The translations under genes and the position numbers were made by a program. Positions 25,772 through 33,166 of a DNA stretch of 38,031 nt are shown here, one piece after another. The DNA lies in contig JAUILQ010000055.1 in the NCBI GenBank assembly GCA_030433005.1, positions 1 through 38,031 of the forward strand. The letters run 5' to 3'. The stretch is from Alphaproteobacteria bacterium. Lineage in GTDB: Bacteria; Pseudomonadota; Alphaproteobacteria; Kiloniellales; DSM-21159. The notes beneath the pieces were generated by a model. That model did no database searches, had not been told where the DNA came from, and saw nothing but the letters and a program-made list of their open reading frames with translations. How positions within the stretch are numbered: the first letter of the stretch is position 1; the number at the start of each line of letters is the position of its first letter.

Positions 25772-27022
25772 TCAGCTGATGGTGCCCAGCGTGACGTTCT
25801 CGCCGCCCTTGATGACGCGGTGCAGGAAGTGCCGGTTGAGCTGGTCGCCGGTGGCGTCGAAGTCGCAGTCCGAGCCGGCGCCGATGAAGTCGAGGTCCTC
25901 GCCGGCACGCACCATCTCCAGCGCCTCGACCGGGTCCATGACCTTGGTGCCCGGCGGGTTGGCGACGAAGGGCACCTGCTGGGTCCAGACCGAGCCGTCG
26001 GCGGTGCCGGCCTTCTCCATCGCCAGCGCGGCGACCGCCATCTGGTCGTAGGCGTTGCCGGCGAACAGGAAGACCGTGTCCTCGGGCTCGCCCATCTTCT
26101 GCAGGAAGCGCTTGTAGTTCGGGCTGGCCAGCGGCGGCGCCGGCTGGAAGTGGTGGATGCCCTCGGCGATCTCGCCGCCGACGTTCTCCAGGAACTTGCC
26201 GTTGGCGTCGGCCGCGATCGACAGCGAGGTGATCGGCGTCGCGAAGCCGGCGCGGTAGTACTCCTTGACGATCGAGGTGAAGTCGGTGAGCAGGCCGGGG
26301 ATGAAGACGCCGTCGGGCTCCGCGCCGAAGACCTCCTCGACCTCGGCGCGGTAGGACGGCTGGTCGGGGTTGTAGACGACCTCCTTGACGACCTCGCCGC
26401 CGGCCTTCTCGATCTCGGCCTTGAAGGGCTCGACCATCGAGATCACGAAGGGATTCTGCTGGGCCAGCACGGCGACCTTCTTCTGGCCCTGCTCGAGCAT
26501 GATGCGGGCGCCCGCCGGGCCCCACTGGGTGCTCTTGGCCTGGAAGCGCCAGATGTGGCCGCCGTGCGGCTCCTCGGTCACGGCGTTGGCGGCGCAGGAG
26601 ACCATCATGACCTTGCCGGCGTCGATGATCAGCTGCTTGGAGGCCATGGCGATCGGGCTGCCCCAGTAGCCGATGATCGCCTCGACGTCGTCGACCTCGA
26701 GCAGCTTCTTGGTCGCGGCCAGGCCGGCCGTCGGGTTGGTCTCGGAATCCTCGACGATCAGCTCGAGGGGACGGCCGCCGAGGATGCCGCCGGCCTCGTT
26801 GATCGAGGTGGCGACCAGCTTCGCCGCCTTCTCCATTTCCGGCCCGTAGGCGCCGGTGGCGCCGGTGAAGGGAATCACCATGCCGATCTTGACCGGGTCG
26901 GCGGCCCGGGCGCGCCGGACCCAGGGCGCGGCGAGCGGCAGCGCCGCGGCGGCGCCCAGTCCCTTGAGCAGCGTGCGGCGGGGAAGCGTCAGGCCGGAGC
27001 CCTTGCCCGTCTTGCGAATCAT
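25772..27022 (-). CDS. Branched-chain-type ABC transporter substrate-binding protein
   Basis: This 416-residue type I periplasmic binding protein (Peripla_BP_6/LivK family) has a twin-arginine-like signal LPRRTLLKGLGAAAALPLAAP and probable cleavage near ARAADPVK (about residue 41). The mature part begins KIGMVIPFTGATGAYGPEMEKAAKLVATSINEAGGILGG, the normal family opening. DGVFIPGLLTDFTSIVKEYYRAG lies in the second lobe. AGGAGA precedes the ATG. It is the last gene of the liv-type operon, 79 nt after the AhpD-like gene. The ligand is unknown; family members bind amino acids, amides, urea and aromatic acids. Confidence 0.87.
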   Translation of the reverse strand: MIRKTGKGSGLTLPRRTLLKGLGAAAALPLAAPWVRRARAADPVKIGMVIPFTGATGAYGPEMEKAAKLVATSINEAGGILGGRPLELIVEDSETNPTAGLAATKKLLEVDDVEAIIGYWGSPIAMASKQLIIDAGKVMMVSCAANAVTEEPHGGHIWRFQAKSTQWGPAGARIMLEQGQKKVAVLAQQNPFVISMVEPFKAEIEKAGGEVVKEVVYNPDQPSYRAEVEEVFGAEPDGVFIPGLLTDFTSIVKEYYRAGFATPITSLSIAADANGKFLENVGGEIAEGIHHFQPAPPLASPNYKRFLQKMGEPEDTVFLFAGNAYDQMAVAALAMEKAGTADGSVWTQQVPFVANPPGTKVMDPVEALEMVRAGEDLDFIGAGSDCDFDATGDQLNRHFLHRVIKGGENVTLGTIS

Positions 27023-27101
27023 GTCCCTGTTCTCCTGTTCGAGGTTGCTCTGCTGCAGCAGGCGTCTCCTCCGCCGTCGTCTCTTTTCTTGTCGGCTCGG
27101 C

Positions 27102-27656
27102 TCAGCCGGCCGAGAGCGCCTGCTGCGCCTCGGCCTCGGTGTCGATCATCAGCGCGTCGTTGACGCGGTTGAAGAAGCCGCAGAGCGCGATGCGCAGCGT
27201 CAGCTCGACGATCTGGGCCTCGGTGAAATGCGCGCGCAGCCGCTCGAACATGGCGTCGCGGATGCGCTGGGGCGTGTTGGTGACGGCGATCGCGTACTCG
27301 ACGACCAGGCGGTCGACCTCGTCGAACTCCGGATGGTCCTGGTAGTCCAGGACCCGCTCGATGCCCTCCAGCGACAGGCCCTCGACGTGCAGGGCCGGCG
27401 TGTGGTGGTCGACGCAGTACTGGCACTCGTTGAGCTTGGCGACGACCACGATGCCGAGCTCGACGTAGCGCCAGGGCACCGCCTTCTTCTGCTTCATCTC
27501 GATCAGCATGCCCATGATGTGCTCGACCGAGGAGGGCACGTGGGCGAAGACGGCAACCTGGTTGCGGAACGGCCCGTAGTCGCCGGCGAAGGTCTCGTAG
27601 ACCTCGGCGGCCTTGGGGGGCAGGGCGGAAGAGGGAACGGCGCTGACGCGGGCCAT
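27102..27656 (-). CDS. Carboxymuconolactone decarboxylase / AhpD-like protein
   Basis: This 184-residue all-helical protein has the redox-active motif of AhpD: Cys78-Gln-Tyr-Cys81 with His85, and Glu66 twelve residues before the first cysteine. That spacing equals the Glu/Cys/Cys/His arrangement of the M. tuberculosis enzyme, so a thiol peroxidase or disulfide-reductase role is more likely than lactone decarboxylation. The frame continues upstream to 28532. The ATG at 27656 is chosen because AAGGAGA precedes it and livM ends 11 nt earlier. Its presence inside a transport operon with an oxygenase may reflect protection from peroxide or a catalytic role. Confidence 0.83.
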   Translation of the reverse strand: MARVSAVPSSALPPKAAEVYETFAGDYGPFRNQVAVFAHVPSSVEHIMGMLIEMKQKKAVPWRYVELGIVVVAKLNECQYCVDHHTPALHVEGLSLEGIERVLDYQDHPEFDEVDRLVVEYAIAVTNTPQRIRDAMFERLRAHFTEAQIVELTLRIALCGFFNRVNDALMIDTEAEAQQALSAG

Positions 27657-27667
27657 GGCGGTCTCCT

Positions 27668-28606
27668 TCAGGAAGTTCGCTCGCGCCCGTCGGCGGCGGC
27701 CTCGCCGAGCAGGCTCCCGGCGCTGCGCCGGGGCTCGCGGCCGAAGCCCTGCGGGCGGTAGATCAGGAACAGGATCAGCCCGAGACCGATCAGGATCAGG
27801 CGGATCGAGGCGAGCTGCTCGGCGTCGAGCACCTCGACGAAGTCCTTGAGGAAGCGGCTGCCTTCGAGCAGCACCATGACGGTGCAGGCGCCGAGCAGGA
27901 TGCCGCGGTTGCTGCCGCGCCCGCCGGCGATCACCGCCATGAAGGCGTAGGCCGAGACGATCGGCGTGAACTGGCTGGGATCGATGTAGCTGAAGTGGAA
28001 GGCCTGCAGGCCGCCGGCGACGGCGGTCACGCCGCTGCCGACGGCGAAGGCGACGACGCGGGTGCGCAGCACGTTCTTGCCGAGCGTCGCGGCGACCACG
28101 TCGTCGTCTCGCACGGCGCGCACCAGACGACCGAAGGGCGAGCGGGTCAGGCTCTCGAGCAGCAGGAAGACGGCGGCCAGGGCGAGCAGGCAGAGGCCGA
28201 GGAAGACCCAGTCGTAGCTCTCGCTCGGCACGCTCTCGATCAGCGGGCGCGGGATGCCGGGCAGGCCGAGCGCGCCGCCGGTAAGCCAGGCCTCGTTGAG
28301 CGAGACCACGCGCACGATCTCGCCGAAGCCCAGGGTGACGATCGCCAGGTACTCCTCGGACAGGCGCACCGAGAGCAGCGCGACCAGTCCGCCGGCCAGC
28401 GCGCAGACCGCGACGGCGCCGGCGAGTGCCAGGATCGGGCCGGTGCCGGCCAGGGCGAGCAGCGCCGTCGTGTAGGCGCCGAGCGCGACGAAGCCGACGA
28501 TGCCGAAGTTGACCATGCCGCAGAGGCCCCACTGCAGGTTCAGGGCGAGCGCGACGATGGCGGCGATGCTGACCAGCGTCAGGATGGTGACGAGGTAGGC
28601 GATCAT
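27668..28606 (-). CDS. livM: Branched-chain-type ABC transporter permease LivM
   Basis: This 312-residue LivM-family permease has about eight membrane segments. LNLQWGLCGMVNFGIVGFVALGAYTTALL near the N-terminus, YLAIVTLGFGEIVRVV, GRLVRAVRDDDVVAATLGKN and the terminal LFLIYRPQGFGRE are all family marks. The livH stop and this start overlap by four bases (ATGA), so the permeases are coupled. It forms the channel together with LivH. Confidence 0.88.
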   Translation of the reverse strand: MIAYLVTILTLVSIAAIVALALNLQWGLCGMVNFGIVGFVALGAYTTALLALAGTGPILALAGAVAVCALAGGLVALLSVRLSEEYLAIVTLGFGEIVRVVSLNEAWLTGGALGLPGIPRPLIESVPSESYDWVFLGLCLLALAAVFLLLESLTRSPFGRLVRAVRDDDVVAATLGKNVLRTRVVAFAVGSGVTAVAGGLQAFHFSYIDPSQFTPIVSAYAFMAVIAGGRGSNRGILLGACTVMVLLEGSRFLKDFVEVLDAEQLASIRLILIGLGLILFLIYRPQGFGREPRRSAGSLLGEAAADGRERTS

Positions 28607-29463
28607 CGCTTGATCCTCCGCTGCCCGAGCAGTCCCTGGGGCCGGAACAGCAGCAGCAGCGCGATCGCCGCGAAGCTGACGGCCTGGCGGTAGTTGGAGG
28701 CGATGACCAGCGTCGAGACCTCCTGGACGACGCCGATCACCAGCGCACCGAGCACGGCGCCGACCGGGCTGCCGAGGCCGCCGAGGATCGCGGCGGCGAA
28801 GATCGAGATGATGTAGCTCCAGCCCATCAGCGGATCGATCGCCCGGTCCATGCCGACCAGCACGCCGGCGATCGTCGTCAGCACGGCGGCGATCGCCCAG
28901 GTCCAGAGGATCGTGCGGTCGCGGTCGATGCCGCGCGCCGCGGCCAGCGCCGGGTTGTCGGCGACCGCCCGCATGGCCCGGCCGAGCGGGCTGTGGCGCA
29001 GCAGCAGGTAGACCGCGGCCATCGCGGCCAGGGCGACGATCGCCGTGGTGATCTGCTCCTGGTTGACGCGCAGGCCCCAGAAGCGGTGCGGCCGCGCGAT
29101 CGGGATGTCGAAGTTGCGCGCCAGGTTGCCGAAGGCCAGGCGGCAGAGGTTTTCCAGCACGAAGGAGACGCCCATCGAGGCGACCAGCAGGGTGATCGGG
29201 CCGCGCTCGCGCAGCGGCCGGAAGACCGCGCGGTCGGTCAGCACCATGGCCAGGGCGAACAGCAGCGCCGCCAGCACCGCCGCGGCGAGCAGCGGCAGGC
29301 CGGCCAGGACGTTGAGGCTCCAGGCGATGTAGGCGCTGGCGGTCAGCATCGCGCCGATCGCGAAGTTGGGAAACTTCAGGATCGAGAAGATCAGCGTCAG
29401 GGCGACCGCGGGCAGCGCCACGATCATCCCGGTGATCAGTCCGTTGAGGACCAGCTGCGCCAT
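28603..29463 (-). CDS. livH: Branched-chain-type ABC transporter permease LivH
   Basis: This 286-residue LivH-family permease has about eight membrane segments. Typical blocks are NGLITGMIVALPAVALTLIFSILKFPNFAIGAML, GRAMRAVADNPALAAARGIDRD and FAAAILGGLGSPVGAVLGALVIGVVQ. The ATG at 29463 overlaps the livF stop by one base (TGATG). The frame reads further upstream, but that part is only the shadow of livF. The length is standard for the family. Confidence 0.88.
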   Translation of the reverse strand: MAQLVLNGLITGMIVALPAVALTLIFSILKFPNFAIGAMLTASAYIAWSLNVLAGLPLLAAAVLAALLFALAMVLTDRAVFRPLRERGPITLLVASMGVSFVLENLCRLAFGNLARNFDIPIARPHRFWGLRVNQEQITTAIVALAAMAAVYLLLRHSPLGRAMRAVADNPALAAARGIDRDRTILWTWAIAAVLTTIAGVLVGMDRAIDPLMGWSYIISIFAAAILGGLGSPVGAVLGALVIGVVQEVSTLVIASNYRQAVSFAAIALLLLFRPQGLLGQRRIKR

Positions 29464-30203
29464 CAGGCCTCGCCCAGGTAGAGGCTGTGCAGGTCGTGCT
29501 CGGCCAGCAGCCGGTCGGCGGCCGTGACCAGCCGCACCTGGCCGGCGACCAGGACCAGCGCGATGTCGGAGAAGGGCAGGGCGGCGGCGACGTTCTGCTC
29601 GATCATGAAGACCGTCACGCCGGCGTCGCGCACCGTCAGCACGGCCTGGAAGATCTCCTGGACGAACTTCGGCGACAGGCCGGCCGAGGGCTCGTCGAGC
29701 AGCAGCACCTCGGGATTGGCCATCAGGGCGCAGGCGAAGGCCAGCATCTGGCGCTGGCCGCCGGACAGGTTGCCGGCCAGCAGGCCGCGGCGCTCGGCGA
29801 CGTCGGGGAACAGCGCCAGCACGCGCTCGCGCTGCTCCGGCCCGGCCAGGCGCCCGCCGTCCAGGAACTCGGTGGAGAGCTTGAGGTTCTCGCCGACCGT
29901 CAGGTTGCGGAAGACGTTGTGCTCCTGCGGCACGTAGGCGAGGCCGGCCGAGACGCGCCTCGCCGCGGCCAGGCGCGTGATGTCCCGGCCGCACAGCGCG
30001 ATGCGGCCCTGGCGCGCCGCGACCAGCCCGGCCAGGGTCTTGATCAGGGTCGACTTGCCCGAGCCGTTCGGGCCGACGACGGTGAAGACCTTGCCGGCCG
30101 GCACGCTCAGCGAGACGTCCTTGAGGATGTCGCCGCCGCCGTAGCCGGCGAACAGGCCCTCGACGGCCAGCGGCGCGACCAGCTCGGGTCTTCCGGGGCT
30201 CAC
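29463..30203 (-). CDS. livF: Branched-chain-type ABC transporter ATPase LivF
   Basis: This 246-residue ATPase has Walker A GPNGSGKST (residues 44-52), signature LSGGQRQMLAFACALM, Walker B VLLLDEPSAGLSPKF and the switch His replaced by Gln in MIEQNVAAAL, as is normal for LivF. GTG is the start and overlaps the livG stop (GTGA). AYVPQEHNVFRNLTVGENL is the family Q-loop region. It forms a heterodimer with LivG. Confidence 0.88.
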   Translation of the reverse strand: MSPGRPELVAPLAVEGLFAGYGGGDILKDVSLSVPAGKVFTVVGPNGSGKSTLIKTLAGLVAARQGRIALCGRDITRLAAARRVSAGLAYVPQEHNVFRNLTVGENLKLSTEFLDGGRLAGPEQRERVLALFPDVAERRGLLAGNLSGGQRQMLAFACALMANPEVLLLDEPSAGLSPKFVQEIFQAVLTVRDAGVTVFMIEQNVAAALPFSDIALVLVAGQVRLVTAADRLLAEHDLHSLYLGEA

Positions 30204-30982
30204 GCGACGCCTCCCAGGTAGGCCTCGACGACGCGCCGGTCGCGGGTCACCTCGGCGTAGCTGCCGGCGGTCAGTCTGGTGCCCTCGGCGAGCACGTAGA
30301 CCCGGTCGGCCAGCTCGGCGACCAGGTCCATGTCGTGCTCGACGATGCCGAAGCTCAGGCCCTCGGCGCGCAGCGCGGCGATGGTGTCGCAGAGCTCGCG
30401 CACCATCGGCGGGCTGACGCCGGCGGCCGGCTCGTCGAGCAGCACAAGCTTGGGCTTCAGCATCAGCGCCCGGGTCAGCTCCAGCAGCTTCTTCTGACCG
30501 CCGGACAGCGCGCTCGCCGGCTCGTCGGCGAGGCGGAACAGGCCGACGCGCTCGAGCAGCCGGCGCGCGCGCTCGGCGACCCGCCGCTCGCTGCGCGCCA
30601 CGCGGCCGCGCAGAAAGGTCGAGACCAGGGCGTTCTCGACCCGCGCGTCCTGGCCGGCGAGCATCAGATTCTCGAACACCGTCAGCTGTCCCAGCTCGCG
30701 CGAGATCTGGAAGGTGCGCACCATCCCGCCGCGGGCGCGGCGGTGCGCCGCCTCGTGGGTGATGTCGCGGCCGTCGAAGACGATGCTGCCCGAGTCCGGC
30801 GGGAACAGCCCGCCGATCAGGTTCATCAGGGTCGACTTGCCGGCACCGTTCGGCCCGATGATGGCGGTCACGCTGCCGGCGGCGATGGACAGGCTGCAGT
30901 CGCTCAGCGCGGCGACGCCGCCGAAGCGCTTCGACAGCCCGCGCACCTCGAGCAGCGCGCGTTCCTCGTGCGGATTCTGCAA
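30200..30982 (-). CDS. livG: Branched-chain-type ABC transporter ATPase LivG
   Basis: This 260-residue ATPase has Walker A GPNGAGKST (residues 43-51), signature LSGGQKKLLELTRALM, Walker B LVLLDEPAAGVSPP and the switch His in GIVEHDMDLV. The C-terminal AEGTRLTAGSYAEVTRDRRVVEAYLGG is typical. The apparent start is TTG at 30982, 15 nt after the dioxygenase stop, with only a weak ribosome site. No ATG is available before the conserved LLEVRGLSKRFGG. The start is therefore less certain than the identity. Confidence 0.85.
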   Translation of the reverse strand: MQNPHEERALLEVRGLSKRFGGVAALSDCSLSIAAGSVTAIIGPNGAGKSTLMNLIGGLFPPDSGSIVFDGRDITHEAAHRRARGGMVRTFQISRELGQLTVFENLMLAGQDARVENALVSTFLRGRVARSERRVAERARRLLERVGLFRLADEPASALSGGQKKLLELTRALMLKPKLVLLDEPAAGVSPPMVRELCDTIAALRAEGLSFGIVEHDMDLVAELADRVYVLAEGTRLTAGSYAEVTRDRRVVEAYLGGVA

Positions 30983-30997
30983 GGCGCCGGGGCCTGC

Positions 30998-32017
30998 TCA
31001 GCCGGTGTAGGCGCGGTCGCCCGCGTCGCGCATCCAGAGGCGGACGAGGTGGCGCCGGCGCGCCGGCTCCTCGAAGTCCTCGAACTGCGTGCGGCTGTGG
31101 CCGATCGCCAGGTTGTCGACGAACTGGATCTGGCCGGCGGCCATCTCGAAGTCGAACTGCAGTCCCGGCTCGGCGAAGACCGCCTCGAGGGCTGCGATCG
31201 CCGCGGCGCCCTCGGGGTCGAGCGCCTCGCCGCGCATGGCGTAGGCGTTGCGCACCTGATGCAGGCCAAGGCGCGCCTTGACCTGCTCGCCGTCGCCGGT
31301 GAAGACCGGCGCCGCGAAGGTCGGCTCCTCGTCCGGACGGTGCTCGCGCTGGCGGTCGAACCAGAAGGGCCGATAGAGCCTCGGCAGCACTTCGGGCGCC
31401 GTTTCCAGCAGTCGGTTGTGCACCGTGTCGAAGCTCATGACCCGGCTGCGCCCGCCGCTCTTGGCGGGGCGCAGGCAGAGCAGCGCGACGACCTCGGGCA
31501 TGCGCGGGTTGTAGGCGTTGTCGTTGTGGAAGGTCAGGTCGATGTTGGTCTTGTCCGGCCGCACGCCGGAGCCGGGATCGGCCTTCCGGCCGGTGTCCTG
31601 GACATCGTAGATCATCGTGCCGTCGAGCTTCTGGGCGACCGGCCGGCAGACCATCGCCGAGAACAGCCAGTAGCAGGCCTTGGCCTCCTCCTCGTCCAGC
31701 TCCTCGACCGGCAGACGGTCGAGCAGGCAGAAGCGCGGACCCTCGTCGAGCAGCGCGCGCACGCGCCGGGCGACGGCGCGGCAGGCCGGCAGCGCATAGT
31801 CCTCGGGGCGCAGCAGCAGCGTCGGCAGCCGGTGGCTGCGCAGGTGCCGCGCCAGGTCGAGCAGCTCGCCGCGCGCGGCGTCGCCGAGCTCGACGGTCAC
31901 GGCCGTGGGCGAGATGTCGCCCCGCACCCAGGCGGAGGGCCCCTCGATCGGCCGCGCCGCAGCAGGCGGCGGCGGGCTGGAGGGGCCGGTCTCGGCGGCG
32001 GGACTGCCCTGGGGCAT
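30998..32017 (-). CDS. TauD/TfdA-family 2-oxoglutarate/Fe(II) dioxygenase
   Basis: This 339-residue enzyme oxidises a substrate with O2 while decarboxylating 2-oxoglutarate. The iron triad is His164-x-Asp166 (TFHNDNAYNP) and His307 (AIGHSRTQFED). Arg322 in ARRRHLVRLW is the probable 2-oxoglutarate ligand. The first about 30 residues are Pro/Ala-rich and may be disordered. AGGAG precedes the ATG. It is first in an operon with a LivFGHM importer and an AhpD-like protein, so it probably hydroxylates or cleaves the imported compound. TauD, TfdA and clavaminate-type members act on different substrates, and none can be chosen here. Confidence 0.83.
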   Translation of the reverse strand: MPQGSPAAETGPSSPPPPAAARPIEGPSAWVRGDISPTAVTVELGDAARGELLDLARHLRSHRLPTLLLRPEDYALPACRAVARRVRALLDEGPRFCLLDRLPVEELDEEEAKACYWLFSAMVCRPVAQKLDGTMIYDVQDTGRKADPGSGVRPDKTNIDLTFHNDNAYNPRMPEVVALLCLRPAKSGGRSRVMSFDTVHNRLLETAPEVLPRLYRPFWFDRQREHRPDEEPTFAAPVFTGDGEQVKARLGLHQVRNAYAMRGEALDPEGAAAIAALEAVFAEPGLQFDFEMAAGQIQFVDNLAIGHSRTQFEDFEEPARRRHLVRLWMRDAGDRAYTG

Positions 32018-32092
32018 GGTTCGGCTCCTGGTCTGGGCGCGCGGGTGGCGTCGACAGAAGCAGAGGCTAGCGGCAGCGTTTCAGAAGCAGAA

Positions 32093-32119
32093 ATTATGTT
32101 TTAGTATGCTAAGCATAAT
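32093..32119. promoter_or_regulatory. Divergent LysR-type operator/promoter region
   Basis: A 27-bp imperfect palindrome has arms ATTATGTTT and AAGCATAAT (8 of 9 paired) in an AT-rich island between the dioxygenase operon and lysR. TTAG-TATG-CTAA sits inside it (32101-32112). CATAAT reads as a good -10 on both strands (32114-32119 plus, 32098-32093 minus), so binding here could control both directions. The site is seen in the sequence; the link to the neighbouring LysR protein is inferred. Confidence 0.5.
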
Positions 32120-32131
32120 GAGTCGTAATGA

Positions 32132-32992
32132 ATGAAGCACGACGTCGACCCCACGCTGCTGCGCACCCTGGTCGCCGTTTCGGACAGCGGCAGCGTGACC
32201 GCGGCGGCGCGGCGCCTGGCCCTGACGCAGCCCGCCGTGAGCCAGCAGCTGCGCAAGCTCGAGGCGCAGATCGGCAGTCCCCTGTTCCAGCGCTTCGGGC
32301 GCCGCCAGGTGCTGACCGCGGAGGGCGAGCTGGCGCTCGGCTACGCGCGCGGCATCCTGCGCCTGCAGGACGAGTTCAAGGCGCGCTTCGAGCAGCCGAC
32401 CGTGGCCGGCAGCGTGCGCCTCGGCACGCCCGACCTCTACGCCGCCTATCTTCTCCCCAGCGTGCTGGCCGATTTCGGGCGGACCTTTCCCGAGGTCCAG
32501 ATCGAGCTGCACTGCCGGCTCAGCCAGGTCCTGCTGCAGGACCTGGCGCGCGGCGAGATCGACGTCGCGCTGGTCACCCGCCAGCCGCAGATGGCCGGGG
32601 GCACGCGGGTGCGCGACGAGCCGCTGGTCTGGATCGCCGGACCGGGCCAGGAGCCGTTCCGGCGCAGTCCGCTGCCGCTGGCCATGCTGCCGACCAACAA
32701 TCTCTACCGGACCCTCGCGCTCGCGGCCTTGGAGCGTAGCGGGCGCGACTGGAAGATCGTCTGCGAGAGCGCCTCGATCGGCGGCCTCTACGCGGCCGTG
32801 ATGTCGGGGCTGGCGGTCTCGGTGGTCACGCGCTGCACCGTGACGCCGGCGGTGCGCGAGGTCGGCCGTGCCGACGGACTGCCGGACCTGCCGGGCGTCG
32901 AGCTAATCCTCTACCGCGCGCCCGAGGCGACCTCCGACGCGGTGCGCTGCCTGGAGAGCTACATCCAGCGCAAGCTGCGCGTCGGTCCCTGA
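32132..32992 (+). CDS. LysR-family transcriptional regulator
   Basis: This 286-residue LysR-type regulator has an N-terminal helix-turn-helix (about residues 6-65; LLRTLVAVSDSGSVTAAARRLALTQPAVSQQLRKLE). The effector domain (about 90-285) follows the periplasmic-binding fold, with SVRLGTPDLYAAYLLPSVLADF. It lies divergent to the dioxygenase/liv operon with a 114-nt gap and probably regulates it. The ATG at 32132 has no clear Shine-Dalgarno, and the candidate -10 is only 12 nt upstream, so the mRNA may have a very short leader. Confidence 0.88.
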   Translation: MKHDVDPTLLRTLVAVSDSGSVTAAARRLALTQPAVSQQLRKLEAQIGSPLFQRFGRRQVLTAEGELALGYARGILRLQDEFKARFEQPTVAGSVRLGTPDLYAAYLLPSVLADFGRTFPEVQIELHCRLSQVLLQDLARGEIDVALVTRQPQMAGGTRVRDEPLVWIAGPGQEPFRRSPLPLAMLPTNNLYRTLALAALERSGRDWKIVCESASIGGLYAAVMSGLAVSVVTRCTVTPAVREVGRADGLPDLPGVELILYRAPEATSDAVRCLESYIQRKLRVGP

Positions 32993-33109
32993 GCGGCCGG
33001 CGCGGTCGGCCCCGCCTCCGCCGAGCAGCCGGCCGGCGAGCCCTGCGAAAAACGCGCTGCCTCGCCGTCCGCCGCGATGCTATGGCAGCGGGCGAAGGAG
33101 GGCGCGGTC

Positions 33110-33166
33110 ATGGACGTCGCCGCACGGTCTGCTTCGCTTCCGGCGGCGCGCGGAACGCGCCGATGA
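33110..33166 (+). CDS. Possible 18-residue leader peptide upstream of the transporter
   Basis: ATG at 33110 follows GAAGGAGGGCG, the best ribosome site in this gap. It opens an 18-codon frame ending TGA at 33164-33166. That stop overlaps the transporter ATG (33163) as ATGA. The encoded peptide, MDVAARSASLPAARGTRR, has four Arg residues and no known motif. The transporter start itself lacks a strong Shine-Dalgarno, so the small ORF may exist mainly to load ribosomes by termination-reinitiation. It is too short for coding statistics. Confidence 0.4.
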   Translation: MDVAARSASLPAARGTRR

